Source of the DNA: Lachnospiraceae bacterium
GTDB taxonomy: Bacteria > Bacillota > Clostridia > Lachnospirales > Lachnospiraceae
Assembly (NCBI GenBank): GCA_016281605.1
Contig: JAEEJA010000080.1
Span: 1 to 42,618 of the forward strand
DNA length: 42,618 bases
Reading direction: 5' to 3'
Below the pieces are notes generated by a model. The model was not told the DNA's origin. It ran no database searches and saw nothing but the letters and a program-made list of their open reading frames with translations. A program made the translations under genes and the position numbers. Positions 8,270 to 18,235 of this stretch are shown one piece after another. The first letter of the stretch is position 1. Each line of letters starts with the position of its first letter.

Positions 8270-10882
8270 ATGCGAAGGGGTTTAATAAAATTATTGGGAG
8301 TCACATCACTTATATGTTCACTTACTTTTTCTTCTTTTGGTATACAAAATCCTGCAATTGTAAAGGCAGATACCAATGAACTTACAAAAATACTTGAGGC
8401 TGATGATATCGATATCAGATTTCCTCATAATGATGAATCCAACATAGGCGATGCTCACCAAGTTATACTTTCTGACGGAAGCATCATAAATTCTAAGGAC
8501 AATGGTTCTATGCGTAAAGATCTCTCTGCTCGCTATCTTGCGGACAATGAGATGGGAACCGGTATAAATCTCGGCAATACTCTTGAAGCTGTACTCTTAG
8601 TTGATAATAAAAAGAATGTTACTGACCGTACAGTTTACGACACAGCATGGGGACAGCCTGTTACCACAAGTCGCTATATAAGCCTTTTACACACCTACGG
8701 AATTAATACAATCCGTATACCTGTGGCTTGGTCGAACGGCGATTTTGACGACGGAACCTATAAAATCAACCCTCTGCTTCTTGACAGGGTTGAAGAAGTG
8801 GTAAACTTTGCCTTAAACAAAGGTATGTATGTAATTATCAATGATCATTGGGACAATCAATGGTGGGGTCAGTTTGGAGCATGCAAGAAAAACAGTGCCG
8901 GAGAAAAGGTTGTTGACAAAGACACAAGGGCTGCTGCCTGGGAGCGCTACGAATCCTACTGGACACAGATTGCAGAAAGATTTAAGGGTTACTCTGATCA
9001 TCTGATATTTGAAGGTGCAAACGAAGAGTTGGGTGACCGACTTAACGACGGAATCTGCACCAACGGTCCTGCCAAAGGATATTGTAAACCTGATAATGCG
9101 GGTAAGGATATCGAAGTAGTGTCCGGCAACCTTAAGACCGATGAACTCTACGATACAGTAAATAAGATAAATCAAACCTTTGTAGATATAATCCGTAATA
9201 CCGGTGGTAATAACACCTACAGACATCTGCTTATACCCGGATACAATACGGATTTCACAAAAACAAACGATTCAAAATTCATAATGCCAACAGACATCAA
9301 TGAAAATGGCAAAGATAAGCTTTTCCTTTCAGTTCACTACTACACTCCGGGGGATTATTGCCTTGACAATCCTTCCGGTGATTACACGGTAGAGGATCAG
9401 AAAGCAACAACAGAGTACTTTAAACTCCTTAAGAGATTTTCTGATGAGGGTTATGGAATTGTTATCGGAGAATGTAGCGTCTGCAATCCTTCATCAGTCA
9501 CAAGTTCAGTTACACAGTGGCTTTACGATACATTTAAAGAGTGTAAGCAGTACCATGCGGTACCTGTACTTTGGGATAATGGTGCTTACTTTGACAGAGA
9601 AGGCCTTAAGATGAACTACAAGGATATTGCTGTTTTTTATAATACTCTAAATGATGCTCATGGTTCCACCGCAATCGACAGAGTAACAGGCGGTGGAAGT
9701 TCAGCAAGCATAGAAGACTTTGAAATCCCTGCATACTTAGATTCTAAGCTTTGGACAACCCCGGGAATTCACGCTTATATCATGTATCAGACATCCACCT
9801 GGGATTACAGAAATGCATATGTTCCAATCAGGGGCCTGAGTAATAATCAGCACAGCTGGGATTATGCAAGTCAGTCCGGAGCAGAGTTGACCGCTGAAAA
9901 CACAGTAGTTACGGATGTTTTTATAGCAGAAAACGGCACTTATACAGTAAAGCTTGACGGCATAGATTTATCCGGAGCCAATTCATTTAAAATGCTTGGA
10001 ATCGCTACTGATATTGATTTAAAGAAATATTCAAATGTAAAAGTTTCTGATGTTACCATAAAGTTTGATGGTGAAGTAAAGGTGGATAATCCTTGCTCGC
10101 TCATTACAAAAAACGATAATACTTATTACACCTTTATGGCTATAAATGTATATGATGCCGATATTCCTGTATCTGATTATCCTCTTGGAACAGCTAACGA
10201 AAACGAAAATCTTGGTATGCCAACAAAGAGTATGGAATTTACATTTAGTATATCCGGTTTAGACAGCATACTTAAGGAAATCGAAGATAAAACTTACATA
10301 GATCCCGAAACAGGAAAGAAAATCTCTGATATTCCTGCAAATACAGATGATGGTTCTGATACACCTGCCACAGACACACCTGCTCCGGACACTACTGCAA
10401 CTCCATCACCGACACCTACCACTCCGGCGACAAAAACCCCTGCTACAGTAACTCAGACTCCTGCATCGGTACAAGCCTCTGCAGTTGCACCTAAGAAGGG
10501 CGACACTTTTGAATCAGGCGGATTAAAGTATGTGATAACTGATGCAGAAAAGAAAACCGTTGGTTGTATGGGCACAGTTAATTCGAACGGAAAATCCATA
10601 AAAATTACAGATTCGGTTTCTTATGAAAATATAAACTATTTTGTTACATCAATAGAAGCAAATGCATTTAAAAACAACAAAAAAATCACAAAGCTTATAA
10701 TAGGCAAAAATATAGCATCTATCGGAAGTAAAGCATTTTACAGATGCAAAAAGCTCAGCAAAATAATTGTAAAATCAAAGGCACTTAAAGCCTCGGAAAT
10801 TAAGGCTGATTCTTTTAAGAAAATTTCAAAAAAAGTAAATGTAGAAGCATCAAAAACCATTAAGAAAAAGATAACCGGATAA
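8270..10882 (+). CDS. Secreted GH5 endo-beta-glucanase with CBM-like and LRR_5 modules
   Basis: An 870-residue exported glycoside hydrolase. The signal peptide is about residues 1-34. The GH5 barrel runs about 90-465: TGINLGNTLE, INTIRIPVAW, INDHWD, FEGANEELG with acid/base E252, HYYTPGDY, and VIGECSV with nucleophile E401. A beta-sandwich region (about 490-660, SWDYASQSG...GTYTVKLDGIDL) looks like a carbohydrate-binding module. A Thr/Pro linker (675-735) leads to an LRR_5/BspA-type C-terminus (VTSIEANAFKNNKKITKLIIGKN). The likely role is cleavage of cellulose or mixed beta-glucans outside the cell, with the C-terminus holding the enzyme to the surface (inference). No dockerin or LPXTG is present. 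The acid/base motif NEE replaces the commoner NEP. Confidence 0.92.
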   Translation: MRRGLIKLLGVTSLICSLTFSSFGIQNPAIVKADTNELTKILEADDIDIRFPHNDESNIGDAHQVILSDGSIINSKDNGSMRKDLSARYLADNEMGTGINLGNTLEAVLLVDNKKNVTDRTVYDTAWGQPVTTSRYISLLHTYGINTIRIPVAWSNGDFDDGTYKINPLLLDRVEEVVNFALNKGMYVIINDHWDNQWWGQFGACKKNSAGEKVVDKDTRAAAWERYESYWTQIAERFKGYSDHLIFEGANEELGDRLNDGICTNGPAKGYCKPDNAGKDIEVVSGNLKTDELYDTVNKINQTFVDIIRNTGGNNTYRHLLIPGYNTDFTKTNDSKFIMPTDINENGKDKLFLSVHYYTPGDYCLDNPSGDYTVEDQKATTEYFKLLKRFSDEGYGIVIGECSVCNPSSVTSSVTQWLYDTFKECKQYHAVPVLWDNGAYFDREGLKMNYKDIAVFYNTLNDAHGSTAIDRVTGGGSSASIEDFEIPAYLDSKLWTTPGIHAYIMYQTSTWDYRNAYVPIRGLSNNQHSWDYASQSGAELTAENTVVTDVFIAENGTYTVKLDGIDLSGANSFKMLGIATDIDLKKYSNVKVSDVTIKFDGEVKVDNPCSLITKNDNTYYTFMAINVYDADIPVSDYPLGTANENENLGMPTKSMEFTFSISGLDSILKEIEDKTYIDPETGKKISDIPANTDDGSDTPATDTPAPDTTATPSPTPTTPATKTPATVTQTPASVQASAVAPKKGDTFESGGLKYVITDAEKKTVGCMGTVNSNGKSIKITDSVSYENINYFVTSIEANAFKNNKKITKLIIGKNIASIGSKAFYRCKKLSKIIVKSKALKASEIKADSFKKISKKVNVEASKTIKKKITG

Positions 10883-10901
10883 TAATTATTTTTATTCATT
10901 A

Positions 10902-10962
10902 TTGATTTTTCACTCCCGCTTTCATATAATGTATCTCGAAAATACAAATATGAAAGCGGGAG
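10902..10962 (+). promoter_or_regulatory. yitT promoter embedded in a 15-bp dyad that also covers the RBS
   Basis: A promoter TTGATT (10902-10907), 17-bp spacer, TATAAT (10925-10930) overlaps the left arm of a perfect inverted repeat CTCCCGCTTTCATAT (10913-10927) / ATATGAAAGCGGGAG (10948-10962). The right arm ends in GGGAG, the ribosome binding site for the ATG at 10969. A transcript from this promoter starts near 10937 and holds only the right arm, whereas read-through from the GH5 gene would fold both arms and hide the site. There is no T run, so it is not a standard terminator. Confidence 0.7.
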
Positions 10963-10968
10963 ATTGTT

Positions 10969-11835
10969 ATGTCTGCTATTAATAAGTTCAAAACACCGAC
11001 TGAATTTCTTTTTCTTGCTATCGGCTCCATCGTAGCCGCATTTGCAATTGAGGAATTTTTAGTACCTTGTACAATACTTGACGGCGGAGTTGTCGGAGTC
11101 GGAATAATCATTAACAACTTGACAAAATTCCCTCTCGGACTTATCACCATACTCCTGAATATCCCATTTTTACTTATCGGAAGCCGAAAGATGGGTAAGA
11201 TGTTCATAATCAAATCTGCCTTTGCCATGACTTGCTTTTCTATAGCTCTCGGCATATTTGCCCGCATGGAAAATGCAACGGAAGATTACCTTTTGGCTGT
11301 AAGCTTTGGAGGCGTGATCCTGGGTATAGGTGTAGGTACGGTTATAAAGAGTGGCGGATGCTTGGACGGAACCGAAACCATAGCCATACTTATCAATAAA
11401 AAGTTCAACCTGCCGGTTGGACAGGTCGTTTTAGCATTCAACGTTATTATATTTACAATTGCAGGTTTTATATTCGACTTTGACAGGGCTATGTACAGCC
11501 TTTTAACTTACTTTATCACTTCAAGAATCCTCGACATGGTTGATTCAGGTCTTAACAATGCAAAGGCTGCATTTATTATCACAAATGATGCCAAGGAAAT
11601 CGCTGATAAGATTTACACTCAGCTCGGAAGAACCGTAACCATCATGGAAGGCGAGGGTATGGTAAGCGGCCCAAAGGTTGTGCTTTACTGTGTTTTAACC
11701 CGATTCGAAGTTCATGAACTGAAGGACATCATAAACAATGTGGACTCTTCAGCATTTATAACTGTAAGTGATGTATCCGAAATAATCGGAAATCATATCA
11801 AAAGCTCTAAAAAGCTTGATGAACCTAAGAAATAA
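10969..11835 (+). CDS. YitT family membrane protein (DUF161 plus DUF2179)
   Basis: A 288-residue integral membrane protein of the YitT/YqfU group. Five to six hydrophobic helices occupy about residues 12-180 (FLFLAIGSIVAAFAIEEFLVP, GGVVGVGIIINNLT, GLITILLNIPFLLIGSRK, GGVILGIGVGTVIKSGGCLDGTETIA). A cytoplasmic DUF2179 domain (about 200-280: AFIITNDAKEIADKIYTQLGRTVT, VVLYCVLTRFEVHELK) closes it. The transported substrate is unknown for the family. The start is the ATG six bases after GGGAG in the dyad. It has its own promoter despite lying 86 bp after the glucanase gene. The 180 bp that follow are AT-rich, and I see no convincing terminator there. Confidence 0.9.
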   Translation: MSAINKFKTPTEFLFLAIGSIVAAFAIEEFLVPCTILDGGVVGVGIIINNLTKFPLGLITILLNIPFLLIGSRKMGKMFIIKSAFAMTCFSIALGIFARMENATEDYLLAVSFGGVILGIGVGTVIKSGGCLDGTETIAILINKKFNLPVGQVVLAFNVIIFTIAGFIFDFDRAMYSLLTYFITSRILDMVDSGLNNAKAAFIITNDAKEIADKIYTQLGRTVTIMEGEGMVSGPKVVLYCVLTRFEVHELKDIINNVDSSAFITVSDVSEIIGNHIKSSKKLDEPKK

Positions 11836-12018
11836 TAGTTATTTTTCGCCTCTGCACCTCCGCAAGACAAAAGTTTTAGTGGATTTTTTCTTCTTATTAT
11901 TATATAATGTTGTTAATTATATCTAAATATAATATATGAGTATTAAATAATAGTTGTCCATGGTTAAGAAACCTTGTAATTATAGGTCCTAAGGGACATG
12001 AATTTCGGAGGGATGGAT

Positions 12019-15000
12019 ATGAAAATAAAGAAAAAGAATTTAAAAAGGATTGGGAGCATACTTTTGTCATTGTCACTGGTGTTCTCTTTGGTTCCGGGAA
12101 CGGCTTTCAGCGCTCTCGCAGCTGCAGAGGAAACTGCTTCCGGCATTGTCGAGATAAACGCCGGGGGATATTATGAAATCACTTCAAGCACTGTACTTAC
12201 CGATACTTCCGGTAATACAGTAGCACTTTCCGACATTAAGAAGTTGATAATTAGTGGCTCTACAAGCGTTTCTATAGAGTCAGGTGTTACTTTTGGTAAT
12301 TCCGAACTTTTTATAGATGCCGCAGATGGTTCTGCTTTTCTTAATAGAGGAACTGTCTACTGTTCTGTATTTGTTGGAAACATGAATAATGAAGGTGAGT
12401 TTTACTGTAGCTCTGCCAGTGGTTCTACCTTAAGTAACTCAGGAAAGTTTTCAGTTGCCGGAAACTTTGATGTTTCTTCATTCTCTACATTTGAAAACAC
12501 CGGAACCATATCGGCGAGCAGCCTCTCTCTTTCCGCAAGTGTTTATACACCTAATTCTGATTCCATCTTTAGCGTTTCAGATAAGGTAACCATAAGGGAT
12601 TATAACAACTCTTCACTAAGTTCTTCAAGCCTTGGTAGATTTATATGTGAACCTACAACAGTATTTAATGTAACTACCTGTTCTTTTGACCTTAGTACCT
12701 GTGGTCGTACTGAATCAGTCAGCCCTATGGGTCTCGATAGCGAACCTAACGAGTGTTACGCATATGAGCTTCTCTCTGATGTTGGCAGTTCTATCTTTGA
12801 CACTTATGAAAACGGTGATTTTGTAGAAGTTTCAGGTCTTAAAAACGGAATATATGCTAAGGATAAGATTACTCTTTCTCCTCTATCCGGTTATAAGATA
12901 AAGCTCCAATCAGGCGATTCCACTTATACTGATAGTCTTTCTGTTGGCTATGATGACTTGTACATGGATAACGGAGAAGGATTGTATTTCTTTAACGCCG
13001 ACACATACTTTTACCTCTTAAGACAATCCGACTATGCACAATCCTCTGTTAACCAGGCTGATCTCTGTACAAGCCCTAAATTAAAGGATATTGTCTTTGA
13101 TAGCACTAAGCCTGATCTAAGTATAGAGGCAACCTCTGACGGAGGAACAATTGACATCGAAGATGGGTCTACAGTTATAGCTAAAACTCTGTCTGTTAAA
13201 GCAATTGTAAATGATGATAATCTTGTATCAGAGCTTGACACCAGTGAAGGTGCCATAACCGTAGCTGCTGACGGCTCTGCTGATATTACATTTACCGCTC
13301 CTGATGTTGGAGGTAAGGATTGCTACATAACTGTGTCTGATCTTGCAGGAAACGAAACCACTTTTACATTCACCTTAAAGGGAAGTGCTGAAAAGGCTAC
13401 AACCGATGCAACCGTATCAGTTTCCGATATCTTTGTAGGATCAGTACCTGCCCCTAAGGTTACCACCAATTCGGATTGTCCTGTCACCGATTATAAGTTT
13501 ACATACTCTGTTTCAGGGGAAAATAACTATAGCAACACAGTTCCTTCTGCTGCAGGAAGTTACGATGTAAAGGCAAGCATACCTGAAACCGATAATTATA
13601 AGGCAGCCGAGTGTACTACATCATTTAAGATTAATAAGATTACCGATACGGATGCCTATGTCTCCATCAATGACACCTATCATCCAGATGAAGATATAGC
13701 CCCATATTTATCGACCGTCTCAGATAACATCCTAAGTGCAAAGTATGAGTATAAGCTTGCAGATGAAGCGGATGATAAGTACACAGAAACCTGCTCCAAG
13801 GCAATTGGTTCTTATGTACTCAGAGTCACTGTTCCTGAATCCGCTACATACGAAGAGATAGTCTTAACAGCTGAGTTTAAGATTGTGCCATACACAACCG
13901 ATGTCACAGCAAGTGTTGAAGATACAACCTATGGTGAGAAGGCAAGAGCATATGTTGCCCACGCTTCAGATGCTACACCTAACTTTAAGTGTAAGCTTTC
14001 AAGCGCCCCTGACTCTTCTTATGAGGAAATAAGCTCTGAACCGGATCCTGAGGGAGATAAAGACATATATTATTTGGATACTACTACAAAGAAACCCGGT
14101 TCATACGACATACTTATAGAACTGCCTGAAACCTCCCTTTACGCGAGAACAACTCGAGTTTGTTCTTTTGAGATTTCAAAGAAGACTCCCGGATCAGCTT
14201 CTGTTTCTGTTGGCACTCTAAGCGTAGGAGATCCCATAAAACCAGAGATAACAACAGATTCAGACGGTAAAGAAAGTGCAACCTTCCGATACAAAAAGTC
14301 TACAGAACCGGAAGATAATTACACTGAGACCGAACCAACGGCCGCAGGCTATTACACTATAGAGTGTACCATACCTGCTACTGACAACTTTGAAGCTATC
14401 ACCTGTACTACAGAGTTTGCAATCGTTAGAAAAACTGCGACCGCAACAGTTACAGTAGATGATCTCAAGGTTGGAGATACTATCTCCCCTAAAATTGATA
14501 CCAATTCTGATTGTCCGGAAACAGATTATCTAGTTAAGTACGCTGTACGTGGCAGCAGTGATTTAGATACTACTCCCCCTAAAACAGCTGGAGATTATAC
14601 AGTCTATGTAACAATTAAAGAAACCGATACTTACGAAGCAACTACCTGCTTTGATGATTTTACCATTAGTAAGAGAATCGATTCCACACCTACGCTTTCC
14701 ATAAATGATACCTACTACGTAGGCGATCTTATCTCACCTTCAGTAACAACTGTTTCGAACGGAGTTAAAACTATAGAATACAAGAAGACTTCTGATACTT
14801 CGGATAACTATGATACCGCTGCACCAGCTGCAGCCGGCTCCTATGATGTAAGAGCCACTGTTGCCGAAACTGATGAGTATGAGAAAATAGTCTTAAATGG
14901 CAGCTTTGAAATTATAAAGTACACGTCTCTTGCTTCTGTTACAGTTGATGACATCTACTATGGTGGAACTCTTGCTCCTCATGTTTCTACTTCTTCTGAC

Positions 15001-18000
15001 TGTGAACAGGGTGATTATAAATATATTTATTCTGAAGCGGGTAAGGACGAATTCACTGATACCGTTCCGACTAAGGCGGGCTCCTATGTATTAAAGGTTG
15101 TTATTCCTGCCACAACAAAGTTCGAAGCTGTTGATTGCAGCGCAACATTTAACATTAATAAGAAAACCGATTCAACCGCTACTCTTTCCATAAATGATAC
15201 TTACTACGTAGGTGATACCATTTCACCTTCTGTATCCGGATTTTCTGATGGCACGCAAACTTTTAAATATAAGAAGACAACAGACAGCGAGGATAAGTAC
15301 GATACAGCAGTGCCAAGAGTAGCCGGCTCCTATGATATAAGAGCTACAGTTGCAGAAACTGATGAGTATGAAAAAATCATTTTAAATGGTAGCTTTGAAA
15401 TCTTAAAAAATACTCCTTCTGCTACAGTTACAGTTGCTGATATATATGTAGGGCAGACACTTGACCCACAGGTTACTTGTGAGTCAACAGGTAAGAAAAC
15501 CTATAAATATAAGCTCACAAGCGAGTCCGCAGATGCTTATACAACTACCGAGCCTACTAAGGCAGGTACTTACGATATACTTGCTATAATCGAAGAAACT
15601 GATGAGTATAATTCCGTTTCCTGCGAGTCTACATTTGAAATTAAGAAGTTAACTGCTACTGACGCGGTCGTAACTGTTGCAGACACTTATGTAGGTGAGA
15701 AACTTGAACCTGTTGTTACTACTCTTTCTGACGGCAAGACATCAGCTACTTTCGAGTACAAGCAGGCTATACAGACAGATGATTTCTATGTAAGTAGCGA
15801 ACCAACAGCTGCAGGCTCCTACACTGTCAGATGTACCGTACCTGCTACCGATAGCTACGATGAGCAGGTTTGTACAGCCAATTTTTCAATACTTAGATAC
15901 AGCACATCACTTAGCTTCTCAATGCCAGATGTTTACGTAGGCGATTCATATGACCCGACTGAGTTCGTAGATACTGATTCAGATTGTAATCCTACAGAAT
16001 ATGATTTCAAGTATTCTGTCTCAGGTGAAGATGCATATGAACACACACAACCGACAGCGGCTGGAACTTATGATGTATATGTTTATGTACCTGAAACTGA
16101 AAAGCACGCATCTGCAGATGGAATATTTACATTTAGCATTAAGAAAAAGACAGCTAGTGATTCCGTTCTTAATTTGAAAGATACCTACTATGTGGGAGAG
16201 GAGATAATTCCTTCCGTAACAACTGAGTCTAACGGAAACATATCTTATGCTAGCAAAGCGGCTTCAGACGGAGATTCGGCTTATATGCCGTCAGCCCCTA
16301 CTGCTGTTGGCTCTTACACTATTAGAGCAATAATTTCAGAAACAGCTCAGTACAATGAGATAGTCTTAACAAAGAATATTGAGATATCGCTTATAAATAC
16401 AGATTTATCTGTAGAGTTCGATCAAATCTTCGTTGGAGATTTATACAATCCGCTGGACTATATAAAAACCAATTCAGATTGCAGCACTGATAATTACTCA
16501 ATTATGTATGCCCCGGTAGGATCAGAAGATTATACAACCACGCCTCCGACTGAGGTGGGTTCCTACAGAGTATCGGTCTACATTCCTGCTACAGAAAGAT
16601 GTACGGAGGCAAGCTTCTATGCAACACTTATTATATCGAAGCACACTCCGGTCGCAACTGTAACAGTTGATGACATAGTGGAGGGAGAAACTGTTAATCC
16701 ACAGCTTTCAACCGATTCTAATGCTACACCAACATATAAGTACAAGCTTACAACCGAAGGCTCTGAAGCTTTAACTGAAACGGTTCCAACCAAAGCCGGT
16801 ACCTATGATATAGTTGTTACGCTGCCTGAAACAGATACTTACTATAGTACAGTTTGCGAAAGCACATTTACTATAAAAGAAAAGGTTGAACCGACAAACG
16901 AGCCAACTGGTGCACCGACGGATGCACCGACAGACGAACCGACAGATGGACCGACAGTTACTCCATCACTAATTCCATCTACCGAGCCTACTGCCACTCC
17001 TTCAGATAAGCCTTCAGATAAGCCGTCTGCAACACCGACAGCAAAGCCAAGCTCTTCACCAAGCAAATCACCTAGTCCATCACCTTCGCCTACAGCGTCT
17101 CCAACCAAGAAGCCGGAAGCAACACCTAAGAGTGATGATAAGGATAAGGATAAAGACAAAGATAAGGTTACTAAGAAAGAGCCTCACGCTACGGTTAAGG
17201 TGGATGCAGAGTATGTGGGACAGGCTATAGTACCTGAACTAACAACCAATTCCGATGGGAAGTCTGAAGCATACTTTGAATATAAGCTTACTGATGATAA
17301 GGATTCAGAATTTGAAAGACAGGCTCCAATGAGAGAAGGAAACTATACAGTACGATGTGTAATTCCTGAAACAGATAATTTTGAAAAGAAAACCTGTGAA
17401 GCAGAATTTTCACTTACATTTTTACCTGCTGTTCTCATAAGATATTCTATACTCGGCAAAAAGGGTAACGATAATTATTATGTGAGCGACGTTATGTTGG
17501 CCGCTCCGGCAGGATTCTTAATATCAGCTTCTCAGTACGATTCATTTGATGAAGCTGTAAATTACACAGCGGAACTTGACAAGGTTTACTACAGAAGAAT
17601 AAGTGATGGTGCTATAACAATCGGAACCGACGTAGTCGAAAACATAAAGATAGATAAAGAATCACCATCTATTATATCTGCAACCGACTCAAAGGGTAAT
17701 AACATAGCACTTACAGACGGAGCTGTCATATATAGCGATGAACTCGCCGTAAAAATACATGATGAACATCTTAAGTATATATATGAAGGTCGAAAACCTA
17801 TAGAAATAAATGAGGATACGCACAATCTGGTTTATGAACTTAAGAACAGAGAAAAGCTTATAACCATAAAAGCAGAGGATGCTGCAGGAAATATGCTAAA
17901 ATTAAGAGTACTTGTAAAACCGACATGGATGTTAGACTTTACCATACCGGAGGGTTCAAGTATAGCTCTTGTAATAGGTCAAAAGTACAACCTTCAAAAT

Positions 18001-18102
18001 GGTAGTTGGAAAATTAATAAAGAAAAAACCATCTACCGGGGTGGTCGACACTTCTATGTAAACACTTCCGGTGATTATATATTCTCAAGAGACAAGAATT
18101 AA
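12019..18102 (+). CDS. Giant secreted surface protein with ~15 Ig/MBG-like repeats
   Basis: A 2,027-residue protein. The start at 12019 is chosen because GGAGGG lies six bases upstream; in-frame ATGs at 11998 and 12013 precede or touch that site. The signal peptide ends near ALAAA (about residue 36). Residues about 40-460 form a beta-rich region with beta-helix-like turns (FLNRGTVYCSVFVGNMNNEG). Then come 14 tandem ~80-residue repeats with the pattern 'DTYVGD.I.P.V.T.SD...YKY...Y..T.PT.AGSYDV...IPETD.YE...C...F.I', a Thr/Pro/Ser linker ending in an Asp-Lys repeat, a 15th repeat, and a unique C-terminus with paired strands and a terminal FYVNTSGDYIFSRD. There is no LPXTG, SLH or dockerin. A stalk-like adhesin is the likely role (inference). 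Confidence 0.85.
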   Translation: MKIKKKNLKRIGSILLSLSLVFSLVPGTAFSALAAAEETASGIVEINAGGYYEITSSTVLTDTSGNTVALSDIKKLIISGSTSVSIESGVTFGNSELFIDAADGSAFLNRGTVYCSVFVGNMNNEGEFYCSSASGSTLSNSGKFSVAGNFDVSSFSTFENTGTISASSLSLSASVYTPNSDSIFSVSDKVTIRDYNNSSLSSSSLGRFICEPTTVFNVTTCSFDLSTCGRTESVSPMGLDSEPNECYAYELLSDVGSSIFDTYENGDFVEVSGLKNGIYAKDKITLSPLSGYKIKLQSGDSTYTDSLSVGYDDLYMDNGEGLYFFNADTYFYLLRQSDYAQSSVNQADLCTSPKLKDIVFDSTKPDLSIEATSDGGTIDIEDGSTVIAKTLSVKAIVNDDNLVSELDTSEGAITVAADGSADITFTAPDVGGKDCYITVSDLAGNETTFTFTLKGSAEKATTDATVSVSDIFVGSVPAPKVTTNSDCPVTDYKFTYSVSGENNYSNTVPSAAGSYDVKASIPETDNYKAAECTTSFKINKITDTDAYVSINDTYHPDEDIAPYLSTVSDNILSAKYEYKLADEADDKYTETCSKAIGSYVLRVTVPESATYEEIVLTAEFKIVPYTTDVTASVEDTTYGEKARAYVAHASDATPNFKCKLSSAPDSSYEEISSEPDPEGDKDIYYLDTTTKKPGSYDILIELPETSLYARTTRVCSFEISKKTPGSASVSVGTLSVGDPIKPEITTDSDGKESATFRYKKSTEPEDNYTETEPTAAGYYTIECTIPATDNFEAITCTTEFAIVRKTATATVTVDDLKVGDTISPKIDTNSDCPETDYLVKYAVRGSSDLDTTPPKTAGDYTVYVTIKETDTYEATTCFDDFTISKRIDSTPTLSINDTYYVGDLISPSVTTVSNGVKTIEYKKTSDTSDNYDTAAPAAAGSYDVRATVAETDEYEKIVLNGSFEIIKYTSLASVTVDDIYYGGTLAPHVSTSSDCEQGDYKYIYSEAGKDEFTDTVPTKAGSYVLKVVIPATTKFEAVDCSATFNINKKTDSTATLSINDTYYVGDTISPSVSGFSDGTQTFKYKKTTDSEDKYDTAVPRVAGSYDIRATVAETDEYEKIILNGSFEILKNTPSATVTVADIYVGQTLDPQVTCESTGKKTYKYKLTSESADAYTTTEPTKAGTYDILAIIEETDEYNSVSCESTFEIKKLTATDAVVTVADTYVGEKLEPVVTTLSDGKTSATFEYKQAIQTDDFYVSSEPTAAGSYTVRCTVPATDSYDEQVCTANFSILRYSTSLSFSMPDVYVGDSYDPTEFVDTDSDCNPTEYDFKYSVSGEDAYEHTQPTAAGTYDVYVYVPETEKHASADGIFTFSIKKKTASDSVLNLKDTYYVGEEIIPSVTTESNGNISYASKAASDGDSAYMPSAPTAVGSYTIRAIISETAQYNEIVLTKNIEISLINTDLSVEFDQIFVGDLYNPLDYIKTNSDCSTDNYSIMYAPVGSEDYTTTPPTEVGSYRVSVYIPATERCTEASFYATLIISKHTPVATVTVDDIVEGETVNPQLSTDSNATPTYKYKLTTEGSEALTETVPTKAGTYDIVVTLPETDTYYSTVCESTFTIKEKVEPTNEPTGAPTDAPTDEPTDGPTVTPSLIPSTEPTATPSDKPSDKPSATPTAKPSSSPSKSPSPSPSPTASPTKKPEATPKSDDKDKDKDKDKVTKKEPHATVKVDAEYVGQAIVPELTTNSDGKSEAYFEYKLTDDKDSEFERQAPMREGNYTVRCVIPETDNFEKKTCEAEFSLTFLPAVLIRYSILGKKGNDNYYVSDVMLAAPAGFLISASQYDSFDEAVNYTAELDKVYYRRISDGAITIGTDVVENIKIDKESPSIISATDSKGNNIALTDGAVIYSDELAVKIHDEHLKYIYEGRKPIEINEDTHNLVYELKNREKLITIKAEDAAGNMLKLRVLVKPTWMLDFTIPEGSSIALVIGQKYNLQNGSWKINKEKTIYRGGRHFYVNTSGDYIFSRDKN
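13396..16884 (+). repeat. 14 tandem ~80-codon Ig/MBG-like repeat units
   Basis: Each unit begins near (V/L)(T/S)(V/I)(D/N)D.YVGD and ends near F.I.K(K/Y). Two sub-types are seen. One contains 'TNSDCP..DY' (units 1, 5, 7, 11, 13) and the other 'T.SDG/SNG' (units 4, 6, 8, 10, 12). Units 6 (about 14690) and 8 (about 15175) are nearly identical over most of their length, including shared codons in GSYDVRATVAETDEYEKI. A 15th, separate unit lies at 17182-17421 after the Pro-rich linker. Confidence 0.85.
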
Positions 18103-18157
18103 TACTATTAATTAAAACAAAGAACTATTCAAAGTTTATACTTTAATTTAAACAAAA

Positions 18158-18206
18158 AGGGTATCTGAAATTTCGATTATAGAATTTTCAGATACCCTGA
18201 TTTTTT
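18158..18206. terminator. Bidirectional terminator between converging surface genes
   Basis: Stem AGGGTATCTGAAA (18158-18170) / TTTCAGATACCCT (18186-18198) is followed by GATTTTTT on the plus strand and preceded by AAAAA, which serves the minus strand. It separates the giant repeat protein gene from the converging CAP-domain gene. Confidence 0.9.
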
Positions 18207-18235
18207 ATATTATAATGTGATGATTTACTAAAAAC

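Noticed and set aside
12964..13400. Possible minus-strand gene at 13032-13256 inside the giant surface gene
   Set aside because: It has no ribosome site and overlaps strongly coding plus-strand sequence.
16842..17159. Minus-strand Gly/Val-rich open frame
   Set aside because: It is a shadow of the Pro/Thr linker in the giant repeat protein.
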